Source: Brevipalpus yothersi
Lineage: Eukaryota; Arthropoda; Arachnida; Trombidiformes; Tenuipalpidae
Assembly (NCBI GenBank): GCA_003956705.1
Contig: QZCP01000778.1
Span: forward strand, 53,332-117,331
Length of the DNA stretch: 64,000 bases
Direction: 5' to 3'
The notes below the pieces were generated by a model. That model ran no database searches and had not been told where the DNA came from. It saw nothing but the letters and a program-made list of their open reading frames with translations. Of this stretch, positions 45,257 to 54,176 are shown one piece after another; position 1 is the first letter of the stretch; each line of letters starts with the position of its first letter. The position numbers and the translations under genes were made by a program.

Positions 45257-45299
<43 letters not shown>

Positions 45300-45622
45300 A
45301 TGATCTATCTCTTGATACCAAGTCATCTTTTACATCTTTTACCTCCCACTTCTCCATGTGTCACTATTTCTCTTGCTCTCTTCATCCTCATCAATTGCTT
45401 TCTCTCTCTTTCGCTCTTCTTTCGATCTGCTCATTTTTTCCACATGCTGCCATACTTCACATTTCCAGATGCAAAATACTTTATTCGTAAAGTTTCATCT
45501 AGTGAATAGTCTGAAAATTTTCTCCAACTGTCGATCTGTTAGAACCGTTGAAAGTGAAGGAGAGATAAAATGATAAAATGAATGCACACAAGAATGGAGA
45601 GAATATTCAAAAAAGGAGGAAG

Positions 45623-45699
<77 letters not shown>

Positions 45700-47178
45700 A
45701 ATAATAAAGCACATACAGACAAGAATTCCTGATCCATTCATTATGGACAGATAGAAAGCTTGAACTGCTGATTTTTCGAAGCTTTCAAAAATGGACCTTT
45801 TTCACCCATAGACAAAAATTCATGATCTTTGCCTTGTACGCCTAGAATTGTATTCTCTCTGTATATTGATTTCCCTGAATCACGAATGATTAATCTTAAC
45901 CCTTCCAATTGACTCACCCTTTGCCAACTCTATTCTTTCATCATCATCATTTCCGAATTACATTGCGGAAAAATCTCAATTATTGTCGTTGCGTAATTAA
46001 ATTCTTAACTTATTCATTTTCTCTATCTTTTAACTTTGTCATTTCTATCACTTTTAAAATTGATTTCTACTGCTGACTTTCATTCATGAGAGACTGTTTA
46101 TTAATTTAATTCTTTTTTCTTCCTATTTCTCTTTTATTGGAATATTTTTCCATCACACTATTACAGATTAATGCAAGATGTGACCAATGCAACACCATCA
46201 ATTTGTGATGATTCCATCAGTTATAAAGATACAAATGCTATTTGGGGCCAAAATTTACACCTGCCATGTAGTGGCAAAACACATGATCTGAGAACGGCAA
46301 TCGATCATGATAGTGATCCACCAGTGGTAAGATGGTACCATTACCGAACCGAGCGTTCCAGTCCATTTGAAATTCCACTGAGTGGGAATAAATTTTTAGT
46401 CACCCATGATTATGGCCTGGTGATCAGTGGTATAACTGATCGTGAAGCTGGACGATATGAGTGTAAATTGGGACCAAACATCATAAGTAAATACAATATT
46501 TCCGTTGATGCCAGTAAGTATCGGTCATCCATAGAAGAGAATATTTTCTCTCTCTCTCTCCGTTTCCATTCATCCATTGCCTATTCTTTTTCCTGTATCA
46601 TTATGAGTATTACTATTTACTTCATAGTGATCATTAGTCTTTCTCCACTTTCTATCCGGTCCATATACTGTTATCCAAGTCGAATCTAGTTCAATATACG
46701 GTAGTATTACTTTTGTATATGGCTCGATATCATCTCTCTTTCTCTTGACCATTTCTCTGAAATTTTCCTCGATTCATGTGGGTGGTTTTCCTGTGTCCAA
46801 TATTTTCTCTTCACCCCTCTTTTGATTGTACATTGATGAACATGACTGGTTTAGAGTTATAATTCGACTATCTTTTAGGTTTATGTCCAATGTAGGGAAG
46901 AAGAGAATTACAGTAACAGTAGCATTTCACTTGTTGTAGACTGATTATTAGACACTTTTCTATCGGGCTTAATGATTGTCACTTCCTTCCTTTCATTCCA
47001 TCTCTCAGCAGTAGTCTCTCTCTCTCTTAACCCAACTCTATTCATGGTTGATGATAATGATAATGACTTGAGACTTTATTTTTAATAGGCCAAATGGTAT
47101 CACTAAATGATACATTAAACGAGGTTGATGAAAAGAAGAAGAAATTTCGATTAGTGAAGAGAGAGAGAGAGACAGAGA

Positions 47179-47227
<49 letters not shown>

Positions 47228-47780
47228 TTTTTCCAAATAGAATCTATTGTAATTCTGTGGCTTAAATGGAATCAAGTCTTGAATATGGTATATGTATGAG
47301 CTACTAAAGTGTTAGGAATAAGGTTTTCTCGATAAAGGATTTTTCCCAATACTTTTATGAGTATTCTGTCAAATAAGAAATTAAATTCCTTGGAGTTCCT
47401 TGAAGACTAACCTGTCTTTGTTCACTCATGTTCATTCACATATTTTTCACTCTCATATTCTTGATAATCTCTTGAGAGCTTATTAATTAACTTTTGTATT
47501 TTTTTTTCTCTTTACAGAAACATGCAGTGCGACTAATGAAGCTGAATATCGCAAAGTATATTCTGATTGGTGCCATGAATTTCAAAAGTTCAAAACTGCC
47601 ATGCAAGCATGGCGAACAAGGCAATCGGTAAGAAAATACACACACATGACTGAATGTTCTCAGTCAAAAAAAATTTGATTCCTAATTGTACTAATTTCGT
47701 TTTATCTATTTCAATTATAGAAATGCGCCAACCCATCTCATTTGAATGAAATAAACAAGTCTTTCAAGCAGGATACATAG
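25929..47780 (+). CDS. Sema2: secreted class 2 semaphorin (N-terminus missing)
   Basis: This gene encodes an invertebrate class 2 semaphorin, a secreted guidance cue that acts through plexin receptors on axons and migrating cells. Eight exons join in frame: 25929-26205, 32734-32898, 33271-33392, 37474-37582, 37908-38583, 46167-46513, 47518-47627 and 47721-47780. All have GT-AG borders. The joined product has 621 residues here. In order it holds most of the sema domain (CGTNAHSPKDYV, NPGGLPGLYSG, KARLNCSIPGEFPFYFNE, PVYYKRDVIFTR), a PSI domain (CIKDPYCGWD), one Ig domain (LPC...VVRWYHYR...GRYECK) and a short tail (YSDWCHEF) ending at TAG 47778-47780. No transmembrane segment follows the Ig domain, as expected for class 2. 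It closely resembles insect Sema2a from memory of that family. About 100 N-terminal residues, including the signal peptide, are absent and presumably lie left of the window. Confidence 0.95.
26658..26731. repeat. compound (GAAA)n-(GA)n microsatellite
   Basis: About six GAAA units pass into about 50 bases of GA. The same order occurs at 41355. Confidence 0.97.
29603..29652. repeat. (CT)n microsatellite
   Basis: Pure CT run of about 50 bases. Confidence 0.97.
30398..30458. repeat. (GA)n microsatellite
   Basis: Pure GA run of about 61 bases. Confidence 0.97.
31245..31292. repeat. interrupted (CT)n microsatellite
   Basis: CT run broken twice by CCC. Confidence 0.95.
32734..32898 (+). CDS. Sema2: Sema2 exon, NPGGLPGLYSG segment
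   Basis: Acceptor CTCTTAG, donor GTAAGT, phase 1 at both ends. It encodes the strongly conserved GNPGGLPGLYSG loop, EFTRADSVIFRTDLYN and KYDSKWLD of the sema domain. Confidence 0.95.
32899..33270 (+). other. Sema2: Sema2 intron with (CT)n at its 3' end
   Basis: Short intron of 372 bases. Its last 60 bases are a CT microsatellite followed by TTTTCACAG, so the repeat serves as the polypyrimidine tract. Confidence 0.9.
33212..33262. repeat. (CT)n microsatellite acting as polypyrimidine tract
   Basis: Pure CT run of about 51 bases that ends eight bases before the acceptor AG of the third in-window Sema2 exon (33271). Confidence 0.95.
33271..33392 (+). CDS. Sema2: Sema2 exon, sema domain
   Basis: Acceptor TTTTCACAG, donor GTAAGA, ending in phase 0. 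It encodes PHFVGSYDIGDYVYFFFRE, SAVEYINCGK and VYSRVARVCK, all typical of class 2 sema domains. Confidence 0.95.
33393..37473 (+). other. Sema2: Sema2 intron, 4.1 kb
   Basis: Contains a (CT)n run at 34656, a (GT)n run near 35866, and a pyrimidine-driven ATG open frame of 179 codons at 34049-34588 that I do not accept as a gene. Confidence 0.85.
34656..34716. repeat. (CT)n microsatellite
   Basis: Pure CT run of about 60 bases. Confidence 0.97.
37474..37582 (+). CDS. Sema2: Sema2 exon, sema domain
   Basis: Acceptor AAAACAG, donor GTGAGT. It begins in phase 0 and ends in phase 1. It encodes RDTGGRNILSKNWATFLKA, RLNCSIPGEF and PFYFNEI, a highly conserved block. Confidence 0.95.
37583..37907 (+). 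other. Sema2: Sema2 intron, 325 bases
   Basis: Pyrimidine-rich intron with GTGAGT donor and CCCTTAG acceptor. Nothing else seen. Confidence 0.9.
37908..38583 (+). CDS. Sema2: Sema2 exon, late sema domain and PSI
   Basis: Largest in-window Sema2 exon (676 bases), entering in phase 1 and leaving in phase 2 at GTAAGT. It encodes NGLIGSAICTF, FKEQSNSMSAWLPVL, VPEPRPGGC, PVYYKRDVIFTR, the end of the propeller, and the PSI motif with CIKDPYCGWD. Confidence 0.96.
41355..41409. repeat. compound (GAAA)n-(GA)n microsatellite
   Basis: Several GAAA units lead into about 37 bases of GA, the same structure as at 26658. Confidence 0.97.
42092..42143. repeat. (CT)n microsatellite
   Basis: Pure CT run of about 52 bases. 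Confidence 0.97.
44258..44347. repeat. (CT)n microsatellite running into assembly gap
   Basis: About 90 bases of CT end where the Ns begin. Confidence 0.98.
44348..45256. other. assembly gap (909 N)
   Basis: All positions are N. Both sides are CT repeat in the same orientation, so the missing DNA may be entirely or largely microsatellite. The N count may be an estimate rather than a true length. Confidence 0.99.
45257..45297. repeat. (CT)n microsatellite after assembly gap
   Basis: About 40 bases of CT, in the same orientation as the run left of the gap. Confidence 0.98.
45617..45698. repeat. (GA)n microsatellite
   Basis: Two GAAA-like units, then about 70 bases of GA. It lies 320 bases after the (CT)n run at the gap, in opposite phase. 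Confidence 0.97.
46167..46513 (+). CDS. Sema2: Sema2 exon, Ig domain
   Basis: Acceptor TATTACAG, donor GTAAGT. It enters in phase 2 and leaves in phase 1. It encodes the LMQDVTNATPSICD linker and an Ig domain with LPC, VVRWYHYR, GLVISGITDREAGRYECK and YNISVDA. Confidence 0.95.
46514..47517 (+). other. Sema2: Sema2 intron, 1.0 kb
   Basis: Contains an interrupted (GA)n run at 47158-47224. Ends with TTTTTTTTCTCTTTACAG. Confidence 0.9.
47158..47224. repeat. interrupted (GA)n microsatellite
   Basis: GA run broken by ACA and GGG. Confidence 0.95.
47518..47627 (+). CDS. Sema2: Sema2 exon, post-Ig tail
   Basis: Enters in phase 1 and leaves in phase 0 at GTAAGA. It encodes TCSATNEAEYRKVYSDWCHE and FQKFKTAMQAW, matching the conserved YSDWCHEF block after the Ig domain of insect Sema2. 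Confidence 0.95.
47721..47780 (+). CDS. Sema2: Sema2 last exon
   Basis: Acceptor CAATTATAG, then 19 codons (KCANPSHLNEINKSFKQDT) and TAG. The short polar C-terminus with no membrane segment or GPI-like tail agrees with secretion. Confidence 0.92.
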   Translation, partial: KCANPSHLNEINKSFKQDT

Positions 47781-48132
47781 GATTTATACTAAAGCTCATG
47801 AAGGAAATTCCATTTTCATCAATTTTTTGTACTTGAATTGTATTTAAAAAGAATTGATTCTCGATTGTCATCACACACACACACACATTATCATCATCAG
47901 ACACAGCTCACTTGTGTTGAATCCATTCGACTTTTGTTCCTTGTGTGAACATAAGAGAAACTTTTTTTCTACTCGATTTTCACCGAACCCGCAAAGTGTT
48001 CGAATATATACCAAAGCATCGAGTGATATTTTGAATTTATGTAAATAATGTAATATTGTCATTTTCATTGAAATATCATCCTCACAAGAATCATACTGTT
48101 TTTGCTTCATAGTCATCAGCTTGACAAATGAG

Positions 48133-48138
48133 AATAAA
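48133..48138 (+). terminator. polyadenylation signal AATAAA for Sema2
   Basis: AATAAA about 350 bases after the Sema2 stop. Confidence 0.6.
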
Positions 48139-48322
48139 TCTTATAAATTGCTCAAATTGAAGTATATCCATTTTAAATCACCTTTTTTCCAAAATAATAG
48201 GATTCAAATCAGTAAAGCAAAAAATGTTTGAATTTAATATTAGAAAAAGAGAAATACTTATTATTAATGTTAATGTGGCCAGTATATATAAAAAAGGCAA
48301 TCAATTTCATTTTTATTGGGAT

Positions 48323-48335
48323 AAAAAATTCAAAA
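48323..48335 (-). terminator. RNA polymerase III terminator of tRNA-Phe
   Basis: On the minus strand a TTTT and then a TTTTTT run lie 10-23 bases past the tRNA 3' end. Confidence 0.75.
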
Positions 48336-48345
48336 CGAATGCAGG

Positions 48346-48418
48346 CGCCGAAGCCCGGGATTGAACCAGGGACCTTTAGATCTTCAGTCTAACGCTCTCC
48401 CAACTGAGCTACTTCGGC
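48346..48418 (-). tRNA. tRNA-Phe (anticodon GAA)
   Basis: The minus strand folds into a full cloverleaf. The acceptor stem is GCCGAAG with CTTCGGC (48412-48418 and 48347-48353). The D arm has GCTC/GAGC. The anticodon stem TTAGA/TCTAA carries loop CTGAAGA, so the anticodon is GAA. The T arm holds TTCAATC. The internal A and B boxes are intact. No intron and no encoded CCA. The discriminator base at 48346 reads G on the minus strand, whereas eukaryotic tRNA-Phe normally has A73, an identity base for the synthetase. All stems pair, so the gene otherwise looks functional. Confidence 0.96.
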
Positions 48419-48473
48419 TGAGTGTGAAACGCAATTAATTTGAATGTTACCCCAATCACCATAGAAAAGTTCT

Positions 48474-48479
48474 TTTATT
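48474..48479 (-). terminator. polyadenylation signal AATAAA for the Trp-rich gene
   Basis: Minus-strand AATAAA about 100 bases after the stop of the 48577-48972 gene, before the tRNA. Confidence 0.6.
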
Positions 48480-48576
48480 TTTTTTCTCAATGTTCAATTT
48501 CGATTTTTCCACTTTATGATCAAGAATACCATTTGTCCATGAAGCTTTGATCAGTCACACCATTAAGGTGAATCTG

Positions 48577-48972
48577 TTACCATTGAGGAGGAAGAGTTGA
48601 AGTATCTGACCAATCATCGTCACCATTTTCCATCTCTCTATTTCCGGTAGACCATTTATCGGTATAAATCTGCTTCTTTTGGACTGTTGAGTCCACAGAC
48701 CAATCATCATCATATTTTTCTGTCTCTTCAGCACGTCCAGTAGTCCATATAGAAAAATCTTGGCTCACTTCCCATCCAGAAGTATTTTGTTTTGTTCCCC
48801 AGCCATCATCCCATTTGACTCCCCATGCATCGTCTTCTTTGGCTCCCCATCCATCGGAATCTTGCTTTGGTGTCCATTCATCGACATCTCGAATTGTTCC
48901 CCATCCCTCTGAACTAATATTCCAGCCACTTTCTGCACTTCCTGTACCCCAATAATCTTCACTTTCGGCCAT
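48577..48972 (-). CDS. small Trp-rich acidic protein with WG/GW repeats
   Basis: An uninterrupted 131-residue frame starts at ATG 48970-48972. It has 14 Trp residues, at positions 8, 17, 24, 33, 42, 50, 54, 58, 67, 76, 91, 107, 121 and 131. Many sit in GW or WG pairs, and the N-terminal half spaces them about 7-9 residues apart in an acidic, Gly/Ser/Asp-rich, probably disordered chain. No signal peptide or membrane segment. WG/GW platforms of this kind bind the tryptophan pockets of Argonaute proteins in GW182-like and other Ago-hook proteins. That function is inference here; acidic Trp motifs are also found in vesicle-coat adaptor ligands. A pyrimidine tract ending TTTTTTAG lies 14 bases before the ATG, so a 5' UTR intron is likely. 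AATAAA follows at 48474. I recognise no named orthologue. Confidence 0.75.
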   Translation of the reverse strand: MAESEDYWGTGSAESGWNISSEGWGTIRDVDEWTPKQDSDGWGAKEDDAWGVKWDDGWGTKQNTSGWEVSQDFSIWTTGRAEETEKYDDDWSVDSTVQKKQIYTDKWSTGNREMENGDDDWSDTSTLPPQW

Positions 48973-48979
48973 ATTTCTG

Positions 48980-49434
48980 TCACAAGTCTAAAAAAGCGAA
49001 AATAAGAGAAGAGAGAGAAGAATCCTGTTGAACTGTAACCAGCAAGAGAATTAGGCGTAGATGATTAGGTGGTGGACGATTCCTTCGGAATACTTGGGTG
49101 TCGGGTAGATAACTACACAGTTAAATTATTTTCTCCGAAACACAAAAACTTTGATCTTCACCAGAAATAACCAAGGCACCAGAGCAATGCACTATGTAGC
49201 ACTGAGAGCGCAAATCAACAAGAACGATATTTATGATGATGAAAATTTTTTTCTCAAAAAAGTCTCAACTAAGTTGATGCCGGTCGAACTGATCGATGTG
49301 AGACACACAACTCGAATGAAATCATCATGGCTGATCAGCAGCCTCTTAAATAGTGTCTCTCTCCCCCCTCTTCTCCATGATCCATGGTACATGGTGGATA
49401 ATATCCCACAGGAATGGTCAAATCAAAGATATGT

Positions 49435-49471
<37 letters not shown>

Positions 49472-50036
49472 TAATTGGCTGTTGCTGTGAGTCGATTGCA
49501 TGTGCTTGCCAATGTTTACATCACATGTACACGTGAGAGAAGAGTTTCGATTATTATTACATGTGTCAAATAACAGTGAAAAAGAAGGAAGGTAGAGAGA
49601 CCTTTTTATCAAATAGATTTGATTTATTTACATGTGATTGAGTGAATGTACACACAAGCATTGGTATGTGAGAACAATATTATCCATCATCATGAATATG
49701 ATCTCTCTCCATCATCTCTGCCTCTCTCTCTCATCCAACTGATAATGAGTGTGTAGTATAGAATAGCTTGTTGTGATGATGATAATTTGATGATGATCAT
49801 CGTTTCACTGTTGAGTAATTGATTTTGTGTGTGTTAACATTTTCTTGGATGATGAATACATTTTACCGTGTCTATCAATTGATTGTGATGACGATATTTT
49901 AACACAAACACTACCACTACTAGTAGCTGTTGTTTGATCTCTATTTTCTTCCTACCGATTGTTTGATTACCAAAATTGTGTTAATCAATTCTTGTGCGTA
50001 ATTATTGTCCATACAATTGGTGTACAAGTGTTAATT
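48980..50036. other. intergenic region between divergent genes
   Basis: Lies between the minus-strand Trp-rich gene and the plus-strand riboflavin transporter. It contains a (GA)n run at 49436-49467 and a plus open frame at 49151-49474 that lacks an ATG start and runs into that repeat. It probably holds both promoters and 5' UTR exons; I could not place them. Confidence 0.5.
49436..49467. repeat. (GA)n microsatellite
   Basis: GA run of about 30 bases. Confidence 0.95.
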
Positions 50037-51624
50037 ATGTCCACCAATAGCGGTTTTGAGAATAGACGATTGGTGGTCGATGTGTTTGCCGCTGCACTGG
50101 GTATAAGTGCATGGGTTGCGATCAATGGTCTATGGACACAAACACCGATTCTGACAACACAATTACCCGAAAAATGGAGCTTAGCTTCTCACATTGTACT
50201 GTTAACACAGATCGCCAATATTGGTCCCCTCATTTATGGACTTTTCTCAAAGAAGTTAAAGGTAAAGTTCTGGTATTTGCATGTTTGTGTTACTAGGACT
50301 GAGATTCATAGACACCGACACCATGTTTGGTGACTGATTTTATCTGCCGGTCATTTTGAGAATGTGATCTGTTTCATTTGCAAATATTATTTCTGATCTC
50401 TTTTCGTTCACAGCCTTACGAAGATAGAGTTATTCATTTCACATTGTTCATTGGCACACTTGCTTCAGCACTTTTGGCCGTTTTTTGGAGGCAAACTGTT
50501 AACATAGGAGGCAAAGAGCGAAGTTTGCCAATCCTGGTTCTAACCCTGTTCTTGGCCATGGTTGATTGTACATCTTCCGTATTGTATTTACCATTTATGG
50601 CCAATTTCAAATCGAAATATCTCATGGCTTTCTTCATTGGCGAAGGCCTCAGTGGCTTTCTTCCAAGCATGATCGCTCTTTTCCAAGGTCTGTCTGTCTG
50701 TTGATCATATTCAATCAGACAAATATAAATTCAAGCCCATAATTCTCTTGAAGTTAATTGAGAGGCTATATTGCAAATAATGACTTATTTATTGTTCAAT
50801 CTTCTCCCCTTTATCAACCAGGTGTTGGAGGTAATCCAAAGTGTGTGAACATTAGTCACATTATCGATGGATCTCAACAATTCTCTATTGAACCACACTA
50901 TCCGGAACCAAAGTTTTCAATGACAATTTTTTGTGTACTTCTCACCATAATCATGATGTTTAGTTGGATCTCATTCACAGTATTAAACTCGTCCTTCTGT
51001 GAATCAGAGCGAGTACGGAACAATTCTAGTCAAAATGATGAAGATCAAACGTATCCAGAATCGCCAATCATGCACAAGAGTGCATTTTATCTCAACAAAT
51101 TTCGATTCAGATACCTCCTATTAATTCAAGCGGCCACATGTGCTTTGACCAATGGATTCATGCCATCCATACAAAGTTATTCCTGTGCACCTTATGGTAC
51201 TTTGACCTACAATATGGCCGTCAAACTTGCTGGTCTTGCAAACCCAATTTGTTCTTTCTTCGCTTTTTTCTACAAGAAAAATATCAGTCTAGTAGTTGTC
51301 AATGTTTGTACATTGTATGGACTGATTTGTACTCTTTATATAGTTATCACTGCATTGACCAGTCCTGAACCACCTCTTCAAGATGATGCTGTTGGATCTC
51401 TTCTTCTAATTTTTGCATGGATATCATTTACAGGGTCTTTTTCTTATGTCAAATCATGTATTGCATCTTTGTTTCGTGATCATGCTAAACAAGGTCATGT
51501 AGCCCTATTTTGGGTTGGTGTTTTCACTCAAGTAGGCTCATTTTCTGGTGCAATCATTTCATTTTGTCTTATTAGTTTTGGAAATATTTTTGTACCTTAC
51601 AATCCATGTGCTAAAATTCATTAG
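50037..51624 (+). CDS. riboflavin transporter (SLC52 family)
   Basis: Plasma-membrane riboflavin transporter of the SLC52/RFVT family, supplying the precursor of FMN and FAD. Three exons join in frame: 50037-50261, 50414-50687 and 50822-51624, with donors GTAAAG and GTCTGT and acceptors ending CACAG and ACCAG. The product is 433 residues, near the family's usual 450-470. Family hallmarks include GISAWVAINGLWTQTPIL in the first helix, LPEKWSL, MVDCTSSVLYLPFM, FFIGEGLSGFLPSMIALFQG across the second junction, and NGFMPSIQSYSCAPYG in the C-terminal half. About eleven hydrophobic segments can be drawn, with a polar loop (SERVRNNSSQNDEDQTYPES) in the middle. The ATG at 50037 was chosen because it precedes the first helix at the usual distance. 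SLC52 members are hard to subtype by eye. Confidence 0.92.
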
Positions 51625-52207
51625 TCTTCGAGATATTATTACTCATAAAATCTATCTGTTCACTCATCATAAGTGCCAAGTCATCAAGATGATACATTCA
51701 TAGTCCATTTTAGTCTTTTTTTAGAATAGTGGAGTCTTTCAGTCCGATATCCTTATCATCAATATGATAATTGTCCATTTCTCTTCTTAATTTCATCTAT
51801 TAAAAATTCTCATGTCAACAAGTATGTAGTTTTCCGATTGTCAAAGTAAATGTGTAATTTGATTTCTCATATCTACTAAAATGTGAGAAATATTCTACTA
51901 AAGTGTCAATTGTTTTTCTCTAAGAATTTAATTTTTCCAATAAATTCAACCAGCAATGTGTTTGATAATTTAATTGGATTACATAAAAGCTCATCGTTCA
52001 ATCTGATGAGATTTCAAATCATCGATACAAATTTAACAAATCAGTAAACTGCAGAACGAAGTTGATATTGCGTCATCTCTGAAAACAGCTTCATGACGCA
52101 CACATGTTGTGCATATGATATTGTTTTGTTGATTATTTCAATTTTGATTCATATTATTCTCGTGAAAAGTGAACAACTCACAGGAATTTGTGTACACTAC
52201 ATTTATC
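51625..52207 (+). other. transporter 3' UTR and SNAPC3 promoter region
   Basis: AT-rich, with AATAAA at 51939 ending the upstream gene. The remaining 260 bases should carry the SNAPC3 promoter. No other feature seen. Confidence 0.6.
51939..51944 (+). terminator. polyadenylation signal AATAAA for riboflavin transporter
   Basis: AATAAA about 315 bases after the stop. Confidence 0.55.
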
Positions 52208-53526
52208 ATGGATGATTTGAAAGATATTCTCAAGCGACCATGGATTGATCCACAAAAGACAAACGTTCGTTCATTTGGTGAGGAATGGAAACAAAAAACT
52301 GAAGTGATCAATGATTTAGAGATGACATCGAAAAAGCTGAAAAAAGAAGCGATCAGCAAATTGAACATGTCCCAAGATGAAGTTGATAAACTGGAGGAAG
52401 ATTTGAAGGTTGACAATTTAACTGATGTGGTGGACAAAGATTGGTCAAGCTATGTGGTTGGCAATTATTTTCAATGTCCACAAAATTTATCTCTCAAATG
52501 TGTTGAAGCTCAATTGGAACATTCTTCCCGATGTGAAACTGATTCTCGATATCGAATTGCGTTGGAAAGATCATTGCGATATCGAAATGATAAGTTCATG
52601 ATCAACATGGCTTCAAGTAAGTCTATCACTGTGATCATATCGTGATATTCAACCAAATTTGTTCAATTTCTCTTCTTTTCCAGAGAGGAAGTCCAGATAT
52701 AATGAGGAATGTTTGGATATTATGGAAACAATGTTGATTGTACAAATATTTTGTCCATACCATTCATCACATTATGAAGGTGAAGGCAAAAAGCATCAAG
52801 CAACACTATTACCGGATCAAGAGCTTCTATGTTATGGCTCACAATCATTAACTGCCCTGAGAGATATGATCATATGTAAGATGGATGTTAACATTCCTGG
52901 TGATTGTAGTGATGATCCGAACAATCTTGATCGACCCATTGGTTCCGAAATATACAGTTCGAGTTTCTTTTTTATTGACAATTGTTTCTACAATGATATG
53001 AGAAAGATAACCAATATGGATTATAGCGAGTGAGTGTTTAAGTGTTACAAGGTTTCTCGGAATTTTCTTGGAACATTTGACTGATTATTTCATTTCTTTC
53101 AGAGTTATACGTTCATGGGCTTCCAGATCAGATCGAGGAATCGGAACATTGAGTCATGCTAAAATGGAGGAATGCTGCTTTAATGATCTCAATTTTCGAT
53201 TAGGTCAACCATATTTGTATGTTCATCAAGGTGATTGTGAACATATGGTCATATTTACCGATGTCCGATTATTTTCACCACAAGGCGATTGTCCACTGAA
53301 GGCAACCTATCCTCTTCTACTCAAAACAAGACATCGTGTATCAACTAGCTGTTTCATGTGTAAACTGAAAACAGCCAAATGGATGGTATTTGGTAATGAT
53401 CGATTGCCAGATGAACCATTTCTATTTTGTCAAGATTGTATGATGCAATTTAATTATACCAAAGATGGAGAAAAAATTGGCCAATTCACAGCTTACTCTT
53501 ATCTCGATGAATCTGCTCTCCTCTGA
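52208..53526 (+). CDS. SNAPC3: snRNA-activating protein complex subunit 3 (SNAP50)
   Basis: SNAPc subunit that helps bind the proximal sequence element of snRNA promoters, serving RNA polymerase II and III in the nucleus. Three exons join in frame: 52208-52616, 52684-53029 and 53103-53526, with donors GTAAGT and GTGAGT and acceptors TTTTCCAG and TTTCTTTCAG. The product is 392 residues, close to the roughly 410 of human SNAPC3. A charged N-terminal coiled-coil-like stretch (residues about 20-75) is followed by the conserved C-terminal domain. That domain contains WASRSDRGIG, FNDLNFRLGQPYLYVHQGDC, EHMVIFTDVRL, and a putative zinc-binding set, SCFMCK then FCQDC. The ATG at 52208 is the first in frame; the upstream in-frame start at 52169 is only GTG. 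Confidence 0.92.
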
Positions 53527-54176
53527 TACCTGAATCACCACATGGTCATTACATCCAATTTATCTTATCACTCAAACATTTTTTCCTTCCTTTGATATTT
53601 CACTTTTTTTATTACTCATGAATTTCGAAAAATGTACCACATTCCATACATACTGGAGAAGAAGAGAAAAATGTCCCAATCAAACTTTTTTCCCCTTCAA
53701 TTTTTAATCATTTTTTTCTTCCATAAATCAAACTCTCCGGATCACAATTCTCAACTGCTATCAACAATTGATGAAAAAATATTTTTATCCCGAGAAAAGA
53801 GGTCGAAACTCTTGTAACCCATTTTGTGTGTGCACATTTAATTTATCTAATCAACAAGCCGACAAACTGGGTGTGTGAGTAATGTCCAAGGTCTCTTGAA
53901 GTTAAAATCATTATCAAGTGTGTGTACACTTTTCTCCATTAATTATTGTCACTCCAAAGAAATAGTTAACAGTTAATCTTCGATCATCCATACTCGGATG
54001 TGATTAAATCTAATTCTCACAAGACATTTTTCTTGGAGAAATTTTCGGGTGAATTTTCTAGTGAATTTTCAAGTGAATTTTCTAGGAAATTTTTCAGATA
54101 TTTTCTGGACATTTTCTAGGTGGCACTTGAATCTGAACCTGGTTGATATCGCTTTTTTCTGTTCAAACATTGTAAA
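53527..54176 (+). other. intergenic region with short tandem repeat before pyrophosphatase
   Basis: AT-rich spacer after SNAPC3. A weak open frame at 53632-53817 is not supported. A 12-14 base repeat occupies about 54036-54120, just upstream of the pyrophosphatase start. Confidence 0.6.
54036..54120. repeat. imperfect tandem repeat, unit GTGAATTTTCTA-like
   Basis: Units resembling GTGAATTTTCTA follow each other about three times, then degenerate into AAATTTTTCAG and ATTTTCTGG forms. The block ends about 56 bases before the pyrophosphatase ATG, in the promoter or 5' UTR. Confidence 0.8.

Larger units (their letters stand above)
38584..46166 (+). other. Sema2: Sema2 intron, 7.6 kb, with assembly gap
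   Basis: Contains (GA)n at 41355, (CT)n at 42092, the N gap at 44348-45256 and (GA)n at 45617. The long open frames near 38665-39099 (minus) and 41966-42448 (plus) follow the purine/pyrimidine bias and are not supported as genes. Confidence 0.85.
47781..48345 (+). other. Sema2 3' UTR and intergenic space
   Basis: AT-rich, with a short (CA)n at 47873-47886 and the polyadenylation signal at 48133. The rest separates Sema2 from the opposite-strand tRNA gene. Confidence 0.7.

Noticed and set aside
44226..45357. Three open frames of over 350 codons
   Set aside because: They are (CT)n/(GA)n repeat translated on both sides of the N gap, with the Ns read as unknown residues. No gene.
49151..49474. 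107-codon plus frame between the Trp-rich gene and the riboflavin transporter
   Set aside because: Starts without ATG and ends in a (GA)n run. Composition is mixed, so a hidden exon is possible, but there is no splice or homology support.
52169..52207. Upstream extension of SNAPC3
   Set aside because: The upstream in-frame start is GTG. The ATG at 52208 is the first normal start and leads into the coding frame.
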